Shown here: positions 1-9,300 of the stretch, piece after piece | Position numbering within the stretch: position 1 is the first letter of the stretch | Layout: each line of letters begins with the position of its first letter | Notes under the pieces: generated by a model | The model's database searches: none | Seen by the model: only the letters and a program-made list of their open reading frames with translations | Told to the model about the DNA's origin: nothing | From: Actinomadura sp. K4S16 | GTDB taxonomy: Bacteria; Actinomycetota; Actinomycetes; Streptosporangiales; Streptosporangiaceae | Reading direction: 5' to 3' | NCBI RefSeq assembly: GCF_008327685.1 | Contig: NZ_BDDE01000011.1 | Span: forward strand, 124,001 to 188,000 | Length of the DNA: 64,000 nt | Made by a program: the position numbers and the translations under genes

Positions 1-2761
1 CGATCCGCCGGAGCATCTCGACCGCCTTCGCGTGGTCGCCGGTGCGCCTGGCCTTGCCGTGCCGCTGCCGCATCGTGACGGTCTCGCGCAGCCGCCCGGA
101 CCGGCCGAGAAGGAGGACGGCGGTCGCCAGGGTCTCGTCCAGCTCGCGGCGGTACCGCCAGGGGAGCCGCCGCGCGAGAGGCAGCAGATGCTCCGCGTAC
201 TCGGCGGTGCAGCGGAGCGCCTCCTCGTCCGCGCCGCCGTCCAGATGGGCGGCGAGGCGCATGCGAAGGGCCATGGTGAACTCTTCCCCGAACGCGCCGG
301 GGTGCGTCGCGGCGATCGACCGGTACAGCCCCACCCCCTCGTCGAGGGCCCTCGCGGCGTCCGCGTGGCGGTCCTTCTCCCGCAGCCGCGCACCGAGTTT
401 GCACAGGGCGGCCGCGAGGTCGCGCCGGACCGCCCCCGGGTTGCCGAGCGCGGCCGATCGGAACAGCTCCACGCCCTCCTGGAGGTCCCGCAGGGCCTCG
501 CCGTGCCGCCGGAGCGCGGCCAGGGCGTCGGACCGGGTGCACAGCGCCCCGGCCAGGCCGGCGCGGAACGCGACCGGGTTGGTCTCGGCGAGCTCCCGGC
601 GGACGCGGACGGCGTCGTCGCCGGCCTCCAGCGCCTCCTCCGCCTTCCCCGTCTGCTCCAGCAGGGCGCTGAGGTTGGTGAGCGCGATGCCGAGGTCGGC
701 CAGATGGGCGGCGCGGTCGACGGCGGTGAGGCGCCGGTACAGCTCGACCGCCTCGCCCGTGGCCGCGAGGGCGTCCTCGGGGTCCCCCAGCGCGGCGAGG
801 CGGTTCCCGAGGTTGTCGAGCGCCCCGGCCAGCTTCGCGAGGTAGCGGGGCGGAGCGGTCTCGGCGAGCCGCCGCCGGATCCGCACCGACTCCCAGGAGG
901 CCTCCAGGGCGCGGTCCCGGTGCCCCAGTTCGGCGAGGCGGTTGCCCAGGTTGTTGAGCGAGGAGGCGAGGTTCTCCAGCCTCGCGGCCGAACCGCTCTC
1001 GGCGAGGCGCCGGTCGAGCTCCACTCCCTCCTCGGTGGCCTCCAGCGCCTCCGGGCGCATTCCCAGGTGCGCCTGGCAGATGCCGAGGTTGACCAGCGCG
1101 CCGGAGAGGTCGGACAGGTATTCGCCCGGACGCTGTTCCGCCGGCCGCCGGTAGGCGGCGACCGCCTCCCGCGCGGACTCCATGGCCTCCGCGTAGAGCC
1201 CGGCCTTGATCAGCCGGCCGGTGAGCTTGGTATGGGTGAGGGCGCGGTCCTCGAGCACGCCGTCTCCTTCCCGCGGCGCCCGGCCGAGCCGCTGCTCCGC
1301 CCAGCGGCGGGTGATGGCGGCGACGCCGGGGTCCAGGTCGACGTCTCGCCGCTCCGGCAGCAGGGCCTCGACCGCGTCCAGCAGCGCGGGATCGAGGTCC
1401 GGCAGCTCGGCCAGGGCGGTGAGCGCGGCGCCGCCGGCCTGGACCGCCAGTTCGGGCCGCGCCCTGAGCAGGGGGAAGAGCCGCCCGTCCCGGACGTGCG
1501 GCCAGCGCCGCGCGGTCTCGACGAGCACGGTCATGGCGGAGCGGGTCCACGCCTTCCCGCCCGCCCCGAGCAGGCGTTCGGCCGCGTCGGCGGCCCAGGG
1601 GTCGCTCGGGTACGGGTGGTCATGGCCCGGGGTCGTCAGCGCGACGAAGTCCTCGCCGAGCCGGTCCGGGTAGAGCGGCCGCAGGACGCCGGCGGACCCG
1701 GGCGGCGGCGGGTAGCAGACGGCGTGGTCCTTGATGATCTGACCGGGGTGCAGAACGGACTCCACCTCGGCCCGGACCAGCGCCTCAACCGCCTCCGCGC
1801 GCGGAAGGCCGCCGGTCAGGGTGGCCGTGTAGACGGCCTGGCCCATCGCGTCCGCGCCGGTGCTCAGCAGGCCGCGGTGGAGCTCCTCCCAATGGACGCG
1901 CTCGCGCGACAGGAGGAACATCGAGACCTCCGCGGGCAACCGCGGCGCCCGGGCGCCCTCCTCATGGGCGAGCACCGCGGCGAGCGCGGCCATGTGCACC
2001 GCGAGCACCTGGGCGTAGCCGTCGTCCGCCATGACCGCTTCGGGCGCCGGTACGAGGCGCGCCCCGGGCACGTCCAGCAGCGCCGCGTACCGGTCGCGCG
2101 CCTCCTCGAACAGCCTGCCGCGGCCGTGCGCGCCCGCTTCGAGGGCGTCCAGGGCGCTCGCCCCGGCCTCCAGCCCGAGATCGGCGTCCAGCCTGTGCGC
2201 GAGGGTCTGCCACCAGGTGCCGGCCGGGCGCGCCAGCAGCAGCACCCGCACCTTGGGCCCTTCCGCGCCGCGCAGGTCGGAGAGCATCCTGAGCAGGTCG
2301 GCGACGTCCCAGCGTTCGGCGTAGTCGGCGACGACCAGCAGCCCCCGTGCGGCGCGCAGGTCGCCCGGCGCGAACTCCGGCGGCGCGGCCGGATCGTGGC
2401 GGTGCAGCGCGGTGAGGACCGTCCAGCCGTCGGCACTCCAGAGCCGCGCCGCCTGGGCGGCCAGGCGGGACTTGCCCTGCCCTCCCGGCCCGTGCACGAG
2501 CCGCACGGACAGTGCCGCCCGCCCGTCGCGCCACTCGCGCAGGCCCGCCAGTTCGGCCTCGCGCCCGGTGAACGGCACCGCCTCGCTCTACACGCGGAGC
2601 AGCCGGCTCGGCTGGGCCCGGGCCTCGGCCGCCGAGGGCGGGGAACCCCGCGGCCGTCACCACCTGAGGCGGTACGGGTCCTCGGCCTCGTACACGACCA
2701 TGTCGCGGCCCGCCTGGAAGACCCGGCCGAACGGCCCCGCCGAGGCGCGCTGGGTCAGCAT
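1..2761 (-). pseudogene. NB-ARC-like ATPase with TPR repeats, interrupted by two in-frame stops, cut by the window edge
   Basis: The frame opens at ATG 2761 with a short N-terminal segment containing VFQAGRD and YEAEDPYRLR. It meets TGA at 2659-2657 (codon 35) and TAG at 2590-2588 (codon 58), then stays open to the left edge. The sequence between and after the stops (AQPSRLLRV, then SEAVPFTGREAEL) continues the same frame, so substitutions rather than frameshifts separate the parts. Downstream comes a P-loop (GPGGQGKS) with an ATPase core, then about seven TPR-like units of roughly 42 residues. This is the actinomycete family of NB-ARC/TPR signalling proteins. Translation could restart at GTG 2578, leaving the ATPase and TPR parts intact, so the gene may be N-terminally shortened rather than dead. 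The C-terminus lies outside the window. Confidence 0.7.
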
Positions 2762-2884
2762 GCCGTCCCGGTCCCTTCAACTCGATCACCGCCATGGGAC
2801 ACCGCCGCGCGGCGGCGGGCAAGCGGGGCCGCCGACCTGGCCGCGGTCGGCCGCCGCGGGCGGGCCGCTTCTAAGGTGGCATCT

Positions 2885-3673
2885 GTGAGAGATGCGTTCC
2901 CCGGGAGCGATCCGGCGCTGGTCGCCCGCCGGGCCGCGTCGTTCGGCGGCGAGGCGGCGGCCTACGCGAAGGAGCGTCCCGACTATCCGGACGCGGCCGT
3001 GCGGTGGGCGCTGGAGCCGGTCGCCGGGCGCGGGCGGCTCCGGGTCCTGGATCTCGGTGCCGGGACGGGCAAGCTGACGCAGGTGCTGCTGCGGACGGGC
3101 GTGGACGCGGCCGGCGTGGTGGCCGTGGAGCCCGACGCGGCGATGCTGGCGGAGCTGCGGCGGCGCGTGCCGGGCGTGCGGGCCCTCCGGGGAAGCGCCG
3201 AGGCCGTGCCGCTCGAGGACGGAGCCGTCGACGCGGTGCTCGTCGGGCAGGCCATGCACTGGTTCGATCCGGACCGGGCGCTGCCGGAGATCCACCGGGT
3301 CCTCGCGGAGGGCGGCGTCCTCGGCGGGCTGTGGAACACCGACGACGACCGGGTGCCGTGGGTCGCCGGGCTGAAGCGGGTGGCGCGCAGCAGCGTGTCC
3401 GCCTCGAACTGGCGGTCGAAGACGCTGCCCGAGACCCGGTGGTTCCCGGGGTTCGAGCGGGCCGAGTTCCCGCACGCGCAGCGGCGGACCGCCGAGTCGC
3501 TGGCGGCGACCGTCGGGACGCACTCGCACATGCTGGTGCTGGACGCCGAGGAGCGCGCCGCCGCCCTCGGCCGGGTGCTGGAGTACCTTCACGGCACCCC
3601 GGAGACGGCCGAGGGGGAGTTCGACCTGCCGATCGTCACTCTTGCCGCGCGTGCTCCGCGGGGTCGCGGGTAG
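2885..3673 (+). CDS. Class I SAM-dependent methyltransferase
   Basis: This 262-residue cytosolic protein shows the SAM-binding motif I (VLDLGAGTGKLT, about residues 54-65), an acidic residue at the end of strand 2 (VVAVEPD) and the MHWFD signature common in the Methyltransf_11/25 families. The substrate cannot be inferred. GTG 2885 is chosen because it precedes the conserved part and no ATG is available in frame. The reading frame is open much further upstream, but that part is antisense to the NB-ARC/TPR gene. The 3' end overlaps the convergent membrane-protein gene by 38 bases. Confidence 0.85.
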   Translation: MRDAFPGSDPALVARRAASFGGEAAAYAKERPDYPDAAVRWALEPVAGRGRLRVLDLGAGTGKLTQVLLRTGVDAAGVVAVEPDAAMLAELRRRVPGVRALRGSAEAVPLEDGAVDAVLVGQAMHWFDPDRALPEIHRVLAEGGVLGGLWNTDDDRVPWVAGLKRVARSSVSASNWRSKTLPETRWFPGFERAEFPHAQRRTAESLAATVGTHSHMLVLDAEERAAALGRVLEYLHGTPETAEGEFDLPIVTLAARAPRGRG

Positions 3674-4241
3674 CGTCCCCGGGCGGCCTGGGCGGCCAGA
3701 CGGTGGTGGTGATCGGCCACAGCGACCAGACCGCCAGGACGAATCCGAGGCGCCCCGGCCAGGCGTCGAGGGCCCGCGTGCGGTCCGCGTCGCCGACCAG
3801 CGCGATCATCGCCAGGAGCAGGCCGCACGCGATGGCCGTGGCGAGGACCGCCTTGCCGAACTCGCGCCACTCGTGGCGCGCGCGGGCCGCCCCGTACCTG
3901 GGGCTGCGCGTGGGCGGCGGGCCGCCCGCGAAGCGGTGGGCGAAGCGCTCGTCCGCCCAGCGCACCATGCTGTGGCCGAACGCGACCGAGTAGCCGAGGT
4001 AGGCGGCCGCCAGCCCGTGGCCGGTGCCGGCGGTCGCGCCGCCGCGCAGGTCGACGACCGCGGCCGCCAGCAGGACCAGGTCGAGCAGCGGGACGCACAG
4101 CAGGAGCGCCGCGCCGGTGCGGCGCAGGCGCAGCGCGTAGCGGGCGAGGAGGCCGGCGGCGAGGACGACCCAGAAGCCGATCTCGCATGCGGTGATGACC
4201 GCCAGGAGCACGTGGAATCCCTTCTCGACGCGGGTTTCCAT
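3636..4241 (-). CDS. Predicted four-helix membrane protein of unknown function
   Basis: This 201-residue protein has hydrophobic stretches near residues 8-30, 38-60, about 120-140 and 155-175, separated by an Arg-rich loop, so it is an integral membrane protein with about four helices. I do not recognise the family. ATG 4241 is the start nearest the hydrophobic region. The frame is open upstream, but that stretch is antisense to the histidine kinase and its promoter. It converges on the methyltransferase with a 38-base overlap. Confidence 0.65.
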   Translation of the reverse strand: METRVEKGFHVLLAVITACEIGFWVVLAAGLLARYALRLRRTGAALLLCVPLLDLVLLAAAVVDLRGGATAGTGHGLAAAYLGYSVAFGHSMVRWADERFAHRFAGGPPPTRSPRYGAARARHEWREFGKAVLATAIACGLLLAMIALVGDADRTRALDAWPGRLGFVLAVWSLWPITTTVWPPRPPGDATRDPAEHARQE

Positions 4242-4365
4242 CGTCTGCTCCGGACGGCCGCCGATCGTCGTCTGCGGTGAGGTTCCGGGGGTCGTCCGAA
4301 GGATGTACGGGCGCTCCTCACCCGGGCGGAAGTGGAGACCCCGGCCGGGATGCTGAGATGGACGC

Positions 4366-5541
4366 GTGCACAGCCTCCGACGTCTCACCACCCCCCAGGA
4401 CGCGCTGATCGCCGCGGCCGCGTTCGCGGGAGGGCTCGTGGTGCTCGCGGCGCACGGCCACACGGTCTGGTCCGAGAGCTGGAACCCGCCGTTCGCGGTG
4501 CGGCTCGTCCCGCTGGCCGGGCTGTGCGCGGCGATGCCGCTGAGGCGGACGGCGCCGCTCACCTGGCTGCTGCTGGCGACCCCGTTCAACTTCGTCGACG
4601 TAGCGTTCGGGCCGAGCCTCGCCACCGCGATGATCTACGGGGACGCGCTGTACGCCGCGAGCCTGTACGGGCGGCGCCGGACGGCGGAGTGGCTGCTCGG
4701 GACGACGCTCGCCGCGAGCCTGGCGGTGGCGGCCGCCGTCGCGTTCGCGCTGCGCGGCGTCGCGGTCGGCGTGCTCGCGGCGTCGCTCACCGGGGTGGTA
4801 TGGGTGACCCCCGTGCTGACCGCGATGGCGGTCCGGGAGCACCGCTCCCGGGCCGAGGCCGAGCGCCAGCGCGCCGAGCAGGTCGCGCGGCTGGCCGAGA
4901 TGGACCGGCGGGCCGCGGTGACCGCCGAGCGCGCCCGGATGGCCCGCGAGCTGCACGACGTGATCGCCAACCATCTGAGCGCGGTCGCGCTGCACTCCTC
5001 GGCCGTCCTGAAGGTGCAGGGCCTCGACCGGGAGGAGGTGAACCGGGCCATGGAGGTGATCCGGGAGAACAGCGTGCGGGGGCTGGCCGAGATGCGGCGG
5101 ATGATCGGGCTGCTGCGCGAGGGCGACGCCGAGGACCCGGCGGCCCGGCCGCGCCTGGCGGAGCTGGACCGGCTCGTCCGGCACACCGCGCGGCCCGACC
5201 TGTCGGCGCGGCTGGAGGTCGCCGGCGAGCAGCCGGACCTGCCGGCGGCGGTCGAGCTGGCCGCCTACCGGATCGTCCAGGAGGCGCTGACGAACGCGCT
5301 CAAGCACGCCGGGTCCGGGTACGCCGACGTGCGGGTGGAGTACGCGGGCGGGCGCGTGGTGATCGACGTGCTGAGCCCGCTCGGCCCGGACGGCTCCCGG
5401 CTGCCGGGCACCGGCAGCGGCCTGGTCGGGATGCGCGAGCGCGCCGTGATGCTCGCCGGCAAGTTCGACGCCGGGCCGGACGGCGGCCGGTGGCGGGTGC
5501 ACGCCGAACTGCCCGTCGACTCGCTGAGCGGGGCGGCATGA
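4366..5541 (+). CDS. Sensor histidine kinase, NarL/DesK type (HisKA_3)
   Basis: This 391-residue membrane kinase has several N-terminal transmembrane helices (about residues 10-160), a short coiled linker rich in Arg and Glu, and a HisKA_3 dimerisation helix with the phosphoacceptor His at about residue 197 in ELHDVIANHLSAV. An HATPase_c domain follows, with an N-box like LTNALKHAG and a G-box GSGLVGMRERA. It should phosphorylate the next gene product, whose ATG overlaps this stop as ATGA. GTG 4366 sits six bases after a TGAGAT hexamer, so the transcript may be leaderless. The signal sensed is unknown. Confidence 0.93.
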   Translation: MHSLRRLTTPQDALIAAAAFAGGLVVLAAHGHTVWSESWNPPFAVRLVPLAGLCAAMPLRRTAPLTWLLLATPFNFVDVAFGPSLATAMIYGDALYAASLYGRRRTAEWLLGTTLAASLAVAAAVAFALRGVAVGVLAASLTGVVWVTPVLTAMAVREHRSRAEAERQRAEQVARLAEMDRRAAVTAERARMARELHDVIANHLSAVALHSSAVLKVQGLDREEVNRAMEVIRENSVRGLAEMRRMIGLLREGDAEDPAARPRLAELDRLVRHTARPDLSARLEVAGEQPDLPAAVELAAYRIVQEALTNALKHAGSGYADVRVEYAGGRVVIDVLSPLGPDGSRLPGTGSGLVGMRERAVMLAGKFDAGPDGGRWRVHAELPVDSLSGAA

Positions 5542-6278
5542 GCGGCGAGCCGAGCGGGACGAGCGCTGAGCAGGGCCGCGTGGGCGGCGGGCCGGGCGGT
5601 CCGATCGAGGTGCTGGTGGCCGACGACCAGGCCGCCGTCCGGGCGGGGCTGGTGCTGATCCTCGGCGCCGCGCCGGACGTCCGGGTGGTCGGCGAGGCCG
5701 CGGACGGCGCGCGGGCGGTGGAGCTGGCCCGCGAGCTGCGCCCCGACGTCGTGCTCATGGACGTCCGCATGCCCGTCCTGGACGGCATCGCCGCCACCCG
5801 GCGGATCGCCGGGTTCACCGACGTCCTGGTGCTGACGACGTTCGACATGGACGAGTACGTGTTCGGCGCGCTGCGGGCGGGCGCGGCCGGGTTCCTGCTC
5901 AAGGACGTCGACGCCGACAAGCTGGTGGAGGCGGTGCGGACGGTCGCGGCGGGCGAGGGCATCATCGCCCCCAAGGTCACCCGGCGGCTGATCGGGGCCT
6001 TCGCCGCCCGGCCCGCCGTGCCCGCCGAGGTACCGGGGCTGGCCGAGCTGACGCCGCGCGAGCGCGAGGTGTTCGCCTGCCTCGGGGAGGGCCTGTCGAA
6101 CGGGCAGATCGCCGCCCGGCTCGCCATGGCCGAGACGACGACCAAGACGCACGTGAGCCGCATCCTCGGCAAGCTCGGGCTCGCCGGCCGCGTCCAGGCG
6201 GCCATCCTCGCCCAGGAGACGGCCGTCACCGGGCTTTCCGGCCTTGATCCACATAAGGGATCAACCGGGGCGGACTAG
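5538..6278 (+). CDS. LuxR/NarL-family response regulator
   Basis: This 246-residue regulator has a receiver domain (about residues 22-135) with the phosphorylated Asp at about position 75 (LMDVRMP), the Thr of VLTTFD and the Lys of LLKD. A LuxR-type HTH follows near residues 175-235 (LTPREREVFACLGEGLSNGQIA, a hallmark of GerE/NarL proteins). It is translationally coupled to the kinase by a four-base ATGA overlap, so the two form a two-component system. Its N-terminus carries about 20 extra low-complexity residues (Gly/Ser rich) before the receiver fold. Confidence 0.95.
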   Translation: MSGEPSGTSAEQGRVGGGPGGPIEVLVADDQAAVRAGLVLILGAAPDVRVVGEAADGARAVELARELRPDVVLMDVRMPVLDGIAATRRIAGFTDVLVLTTFDMDEYVFGALRAGAAGFLLKDVDADKLVEAVRTVAAGEGIIAPKVTRRLIGAFAARPAVPAEVPGLAELTPREREVFACLGEGLSNGQIAARLAMAETTTKTHVSRILGKLGLAGRVQAAILAQETAVTGLSGLDPHKGSTGAD

Positions 6279-6294
6279 GCCCGCAGCGGCGATC

Positions 6295-7452
6295 TCAGCG
6301 CGACATGGCTCGGATCAGGTCGGCCACCCGGACGATGCCGAGGCAGCGGCCGACCTCGTCGACCACGACGAGGTCGTCGTAGACGCGCTCGTCCGCGGCC
6401 CCGGCGGCCCGCAGCGCGGCGATCGCCGGGACGGTGCGCGGGACCGGGCGCGGCGGGTCGGCGAGCCGCGCGGCGGGCCGGCGCGCGTGCAGGGCATGGC
6501 CGTAGGCGCCCGACAGCTGGAGCAGGAAGCGCGTCCGGTCCACGGTGAAGCTCGGCCGCTGCCGCTCGTCCACCAGGACGACGCTGGTCGCGCCGGTCTC
6601 GGCGGTGAGCGCGTTGAGCACCTCGCCGGCGGTCGCCGTCCGCGGCAGCGTCACGGCGGGGAGGGTGAACTCCGACACGCGCGGTCCCAGTCCGGCGCCG
6701 GGCCGGGCGGGCGCCGCGGCCTCCCCGGTGACCGGGATGGTGACCGGCATCCCCGGCCGCCACTCCGGCGGAGCGAGGGCCGGCCCCTGGACGAGCCGGA
6801 CGCCGGTCTCGCGCATGTGCAGCACCTGGTCGCGGGCGGCCATGCCGGGCGCCAGGACGTGCGTCTCCAGCCGGTGGGCCAGCTCGACGAGGCTCGCCAC
6901 GAGCGCCGCGCGGCGCGGATCGGCGGCCGCCGTCCGGGCCAGCCCGGGATCGAGCTTGAGCAGGTAGGAGGCGCCTTCCACGAGCAGGTCGAGCGGCGTG
7001 TGCGCCGAGCCGAGGCCGGAGAGCCCGACGAGGTAGCCGGCGCGGCGCAGCGCGGACAGCGCGGCGGCGAGGGCCGGGCGGCGCGCGGGCGGGAAGCCCC
7101 CGCCGACGCACAGGATGATCTCCTGCGGGCGCCGTCCGGTGTCGCCGAGGCCGCGGTGCAGCTCGGCCAGCAGGTCCTCGCCGCCGGCGAGGGTCTCGGC
7201 GCGCAGCCCGATCTGGATCGGCAGCGGCGTGCCCAGCCCGGCGGCCGCGCGGGCGGCCTCGACCGCGCGCCGCACGTCCCCGGACGCCGGGTCGGGCCGC
7301 ATCGGTCCGCCGGACGGGCCGGGCGGGCCGGACGGAGCGGACGGTGCGGCGTGCGCCTCCACGGCGACGACGGCGCCCGTGCCGAGGTCGACCACGGGAT
7401 GGAACACAGCCCGGGCCGGGACGAGCGCATCGAGGGTGTCGGTGGCGGACAC
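6295..7452 (-). CDS. Degenerate EAL-domain protein with C-terminal CBS-like region
   Basis: This 385-residue protein aligns with EAL phosphodiesterases over about residues 10-245 but has lost most catalytic positions. The EAL signature reads VEAH, the DDFG motif is replaced by LSGLGSAHT, and the EGVE motif by APGMAA. The KxD (LLKLD) and the QG near the end (LVQGPALAPP) remain. The C-terminal 130 residues look like a partner domain that ends in a CBS-like segment (DDLVVVDEVGRCLGIVRVADLI). It is therefore more likely a c-di-GMP sensor or a scaffold than an enzyme. It uses a GTG start at 7452 and converges on the response regulator. Confidence 0.8.
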   Translation of the reverse strand: MSATDTLDALVPARAVFHPVVDLGTGAVVAVEAHAAPSAPSGPPGPSGGPMRPDPASGDVRRAVEAARAAAGLGTPLPIQIGLRAETLAGGEDLLAELHRGLGDTGRRPQEIILCVGGGFPPARRPALAAALSALRRAGYLVGLSGLGSAHTPLDLLVEGASYLLKLDPGLARTAAADPRRAALVASLVELAHRLETHVLAPGMAARDQVLHMRETGVRLVQGPALAPPEWRPGMPVTIPVTGEAAAPARPGAGLGPRVSEFTLPAVTLPRTATAGEVLNALTAETGATSVVLVDERQRPSFTVDRTRFLLQLSGAYGHALHARRPAARLADPPRPVPRTVPAIAALRAAGAADERVYDDLVVVDEVGRCLGIVRVADLIRAMSR

Positions 7453-7546
7453 AGGCGCATCATGCCGCCCGCGGCCCGGTCAAACCGGACTTGTTGGGAG
7501 AAGTTAACCCACAGTTCCCGAGGTCACGCGGCCGGCCGGCATCCGG

Positions 7547-7939
7547 TCACAGCCCGCGGCCGGCCACGGCCGACAGCAGGTACGTCACGCCGGCGACGGC
7601 CGCCAGCCACACGTAGGCGGTGATGTCGGCGCCGCGCAGCGCCTGCACCACGAGCCCGCCGACGACCGCGACGGTCAGCACGTCGCCGGTCATCGCGGCG
7701 GCCCGCAGGTGCGCGCGGGCCCGGGTGCCCGACCCGAACCCCTCGCTGAGCGGCAGCGCCGGCTCGTTGCGCCGGTAGGCGAGATACGCCGCGTACCCGG
7801 CCAGCGCGGCCAGTGCGATGAGGGCCGTGCCCGACCGCCCGTCGGCGGCCAGCACGGCCCCGACCACCACACCGGCGCCCAGGACGAGCCCTGGGACGGC
7901 CCACCGGCTGAGACTGCGGCGTTCGGGAGCGATCCACAT
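7547..7939 (-). CDS. Small integral membrane protein, unknown function
   Basis: This 130-residue protein has about four hydrophobic helices (near residues 13-32, 38-53, 83-103 and 107-125) with an Arg-rich loop between the pairs. ATG 7939 follows an AAGGA ribosome-binding site with seven bases of spacing. It is transcribed away from the AIM24 cluster, sharing a divergent 67-base spacer with it. No family assignment can be supported. Confidence 0.65.
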   Translation of the reverse strand: MWIAPERRSLSRWAVPGLVLGAGVVVGAVLAADGRSGTALIALAALAGYAAYLAYRRNEPALPLSEGFGSGTRARAHLRAAAMTGDVLTVAVVGGLVVQALRGADITAYVWLAAVAGVTYLLSAVAGRGL

Positions 7940-7992
7940 GTGCTCATCCTTGCGGATCGGCGCACGCGGGGGACCGGCAACGCGCCGGGCTG

Positions 7993-7998
7993 TATCTT
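7993..7998 (+). promoter_or_regulatory. -10 element for leaderless AIM24 operon
   Basis: TATCTT lies eight bases upstream of GTG 8007, so transcription should begin at or within two bases of the start codon. No good -35 was seen. Confidence 0.4.
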
Positions 7999-8006
7999 TC
8001 CGCTTC

Positions 8007-8645
8007 GTGGCGCAATTTCGAATGAACGGCTCGAAGATGCTCGCCGTCGACCTCGGCGGCGAGACGATCCGGGCGCTGAACGGCTCGATGGTGGCCTACG
8101 AGGGCCAGATGTCGTTCAAGCGGCAGGGCATGACGGGCGGCGAGGGGCTGCGGGGCGCCCTCAAGCGCAGGATCGCCGGCGAGGGCATGACCCTCATGGA
8201 GATCACCGGGCAGGGGACGGTCTACCTGGCGAGCGAGGCGACGGAGGTGACCCTCGTCCAGCTCACCGGCGACACCCTGTTCGTGGAGTCGGAGAGCCTG
8301 CTGGCGCTCGACGGGAGCCTCCAGACGGGCGTCCAGTTCGTGGGGCTGCGGGGGATGGGCACGGGCCAGGGCCTCGCCACCACCAAGGTCGACGGGCACG
8401 GGACGGTCGCGATCCTCTCGCAGGGCCCGGCCATCGCGCTGGAGGTGACGCCGCAGACGCCGCTGTGCGTCGACCCGCACGCCTACGTCTGCCATCACGG
8501 GCAGCTGCAGCAGGACGTGGTCACCGACGTCAACTGGCGGACGGTGATCGGCCAGGGATCGGGGGAGAGCGTGCAGTTCCGGTACCAGGGGCACGGGCTG
8601 GTCTACGTCCAGCCGGCCGAACGCGGCGGGATTCTGGAGATCTGA
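8007..8645 (+). CDS. AIM24 family protein, first of three
   Basis: This 212-residue protein is of the AIM24/TIGR00266 family, a Gly-rich beta-structured fold with repeated GxG turns (GSMVAYEGQMSFK, TGQGTVYLA, GHGTVAILS, GHGLVYVQPAE). The family is named after a yeast mitochondrial protein. Its bacterial role is not established. GTG 8007 is preferred over ATG 8022 because it gives the MAQFR N-terminus seen in actinomycete homologues and fits the -10 spacing. Its stop overlaps the next start (TGATG), so the three AIM24 genes form one operon. Confidence 0.88.
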   Translation: MAQFRMNGSKMLAVDLGGETIRALNGSMVAYEGQMSFKRQGMTGGEGLRGALKRRIAGEGMTLMEITGQGTVYLASEATEVTLVQLTGDTLFVESESLLALDGSLQTGVQFVGLRGMGTGQGLATTKVDGHGTVAILSQGPAIALEVTPQTPLCVDPHAYVCHHGQLQQDVVTDVNWRTVIGQGSGESVQFRYQGHGLVYVQPAERGGILEI

Positions 8646-9298
8646 TGCCCGGCTACCAGTCGATCAATTCCAAGATGCTCCAGGTCCGGATCGGGCCCGG
8701 GCAGGAGGTCTACAGCAAGCGCGGGGCCATGCTGGCCTACACCGGCCCGGTGTCGTTCGCCCCGTCCACCACGGCGGGGCAGGGCATCGGCGGTGCCCTC
8801 GGGCGCGCCGTCGCCGGCGAGCACAGCGCGATGATGCACGTGACCGGCCAGGGCAGCGTCATGTTCGGCCATGGCGGGCTGCACGTGTCCGTTGTCGAGC
8901 TGAACGGCGCCGACACCCTGTACGCCGAGGCCGACCGGCTGCTCGTGCACGACGCGACCCTGCAGGTCGGGACCATGTTCATGGGCGAGCAGGGCGGCGT
9001 GCGCGGCATCGTGCGCGGCGCGGTCACCGGGCAGGGCCTGTTCACCACGACGCTCACCGGGCACGGCGCGTGCGCCCTGCTGTCGCACGGCGGCGTGATG
9101 GAGCTGCCGATCACCCCGCAGCGCCCCGTCCACGTCGACCCGCAGGCGTACGTGGCCCACCGCGGCCAGGTGCAGAACAAGCTCACCACGGCGGTGGGGC
9201 TGCGCGACCTGATCGGGCGCGGCTCCGGCGAGGGCTTCCAGCTGGAGCTGAGCGGCTCCGGCGTCGTCTACGTCCAGGCCAGCGAGAGGAAGATCTGA
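8645..9298 (+). CDS. AIM24 family protein, second of three
   Basis: This 217-residue AIM24 paralogue shows the same architecture as its upstream neighbour: MLAYTGPVSF near the N-terminus, MHVTGQGSVMF in the middle and SGSGVVYVQASER at the end. The two share the aligned signature VDPQAY/VDPHAY. It overlaps the preceding stop by one base and is followed by the third copy after two bases, which suggests equimolar synthesis and possibly a hetero-oligomer. The function is unknown. A membrane- or stress-linked scaffold is only a guess from the family. Confidence 0.88.
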   Translation: MPGYQSINSKMLQVRIGPGQEVYSKRGAMLAYTGPVSFAPSTTAGQGIGGALGRAVAGEHSAMMHVTGQGSVMFGHGGLHVSVVELNGADTLYAEADRLLVHDATLQVGTMFMGEQGGVRGIVRGAVTGQGLFTTTLTGHGACALLSHGGVMELPITPQRPVHVDPQAYVAHRGQVQNKLTTAVGLRDLIGRGSGEGFQLELSGSGVVYVQASERKI

Positions 9299-9300
9299 CC

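Noticed and set aside
2656..2662. TGA codon 35 of the NB-ARC/TPR gene read as selenocysteine
   Set aside because: A TAG stop follows 23 codons later in the same frame, the family has no Cys or Sec there, and the SelB in this window looks defective.
32..3673. 1213-codon open frame on the plus strand
   Set aside because: Only the last 262 codons resemble a protein (methyltransferase). The rest is the antisense of the NB-ARC/TPR gene, a known effect of very high GC.
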